NCBI GenBank assembly: GCA_012521855.1
Contig: JAAYLO010000301.1
Span: 1-6,702, forward strand
Length of the DNA: 6,702 nucleotides
Source of the DNA: Halanaerobiaceae bacterium
GTDB taxonomy: Bacteria; Bacillota; Halanaerobiia; Halanaerobiales; DTU029
Direction: 5' to 3'
A model generated the notes under the pieces. That model searched no databases. It was not told the DNA's origin and saw only the letters and a program-made list of their open reading frames with translations. The stretch's first letter is position 1. Every line of letters starts with the position of its first letter. The position numbers and the translations under genes are program-made. This document shows positions 6,435 to 6,702 of this stretch, piece by piece.

Positions 6435-6460
6435 ATAATCTATCTTTTTAAATTTGTAAA
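6432..6460 (-). promoter_or_regulatory. SigA-type promoter of the ROK-galE-galT-galK operon
   Basis: On the minus strand TTTACA (6460-6455) and a perfect TATAAT (6437-6432) are separated by exactly 17 nt. This is close to the housekeeping consensus. Transcription should begin near 6425, inside the palindromic cluster, leaving a leader of about 50 nt to the TTG start. No other promoter of similar quality is visible before galE, galT or galK, so this one probably drives the whole operon. Confidence 0.82.
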
Positions 6461-6524
6461 GAACATTTATAAATTAGTTTGTGTCAAGTTTTCTTTGGAT
6501 TTTAAAAAAAGACTCCTTCTGTTA

Positions 6525-6702
6525 TTAAAATGCCAGGCTTTTTATTGCAGCAAATGCTGCATCTACCTTTCCCCGCCTTAATATTGGCATGACTTCCTTA
6601 GCCTCTGGATATAATGAATTTTTCTTTATTAACTCTATATAATTTTCTCTCTTTATTTCCAATTTCTCTACTTTCTTTTTTCCATTTAATATCCTGTATA
6701 GA
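6525..6702 (-). CDS. C-terminal end of an unidentified protein (5' part outside the window)
   Basis: An open frame enters from the right edge and ends in tandem stops TAA TAA at 6527-6522 after 58 visible residues. The tail is Lys/Glu-rich and helical in character, with NYIELIKKNSLYPEAKEVMP, then RRGKVDAAFAAIKSLAF at the very end. I do not recognise the family from this tail, and no catalytic motif, membrane segment or repeat is visible. About 64 bp separate its stop from the gal promoter -35 box. No convincing hairpin terminator lies between them, only a run of seven Ts at about 6504-6510 (minus strand) without a stable stem. Transcripts from this gene could therefore read into the gal operon. 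The codon usage looks natural. Confidence 0.6.
   Translation of the reverse strand, partial: LYRILNGKKKVEKLEIKRENYIELIKKNSLYPEAKEVMPILRRGKVDAAFAAIKSLAF

Noticed and set aside
6465..6487. A perfect TTGACA at 6487-6482 (minus strand) as an alternative -35 box
   Set aside because: At 17-nt spacing there is only GTTCTT, and the nearest TATAAA is just 10 nt away. The TTTACA-17-TATAAT pair downstream is clearly better.
6498..6530. Possible rho-independent terminator after the right-hand gene
   Set aside because: There is a run of seven Ts on the minus strand, but the preceding AGAAGGAGTCT can form only about three base pairs, which is too weak to call.
6546..6559. GCAGC-AAAT-GCTGC inverted repeat near the right end
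   Set aside because: It lies within the coding frame over Ala-rich codons (AAFAA), has no T tract at a useful distance, and is explained by codon choice.
1..6702. CRISPR arrays, insertion sequences, tRNA or rRNA genes, riboswitches and attachment sites
   Set aside because: I saw no regularly spaced repeats, transposase-like frames, terminal inverted repeats, tRNA-like clover structures or conserved aptamer cores anywhere in the window. Gaps between genes are all under about 200 bp.

Overview
All the convincing genes in this 6.7 kb window lie on the minus strand, so they are read from the right end to the left. Low GC, strong AGGAGG-type ribosome binding sites, a near-consensus SigA-type promoter and TTG/ATG starts point to a low-GC Gram-positive bacterium (Bacillota). 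An anaerobic saccharolytic lineage such as Halanaerobiales or another clostridial group is my impression from protein style only, and is not proven.

The core (about 6460 down to 1821) is a complete, self-contained Leloir galactose operon. In transcription order it holds a SigA-type promoter with overlapping palindromes, a ROK-family (NagC/XylR-type) repressor starting at TTG, galE, an unlisted 42-codon small ORF, galT, galK, and a textbook rho-independent terminator. The repressor sits first in its own operon and probably binds the palindromes at +1, so the operon would be autoregulated and relieved by sugar. GalK makes galactose-1-phosphate, GalT swaps it with UDP-glucose, and GalE regenerates UDP-glucose. 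No galM (mutarotase) or transporter is present in the window. The small ORF between galE and galT overlaps the galE stop, and its own stop abuts the galT ATG, so it is positioned as a translational bridge and may encode a real microprotein.

Downstream of the terminator (left third), a second transcription unit starts from a weaker candidate promoter. It encodes a Gfo/Idh/MocA-family NAD(P)-dependent oxidoreductase with a Cys cluster. This is followed by about 200 bp holding what looks like the wreck of an SGNH/GDSL hydrolase gene, and then by the N-terminus of a large carbohydrate-active protein cut by the window edge. The last two overlap in an ATGA arrangement. This unit looks like part of a separate carbohydrate-degradation locus.

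The right end holds the last 58 codons of an unrelated-looking minus-strand gene that I cannot identify, followed by the operon's regulatory region. There are no RNA genes, CRISPR arrays, insertion sequences or integrase signatures. The overall content is ordinary sugar metabolism. The items that deserve a second look are the galE-galT small ORF, the multi-palindrome operator and the SGNH remnant.
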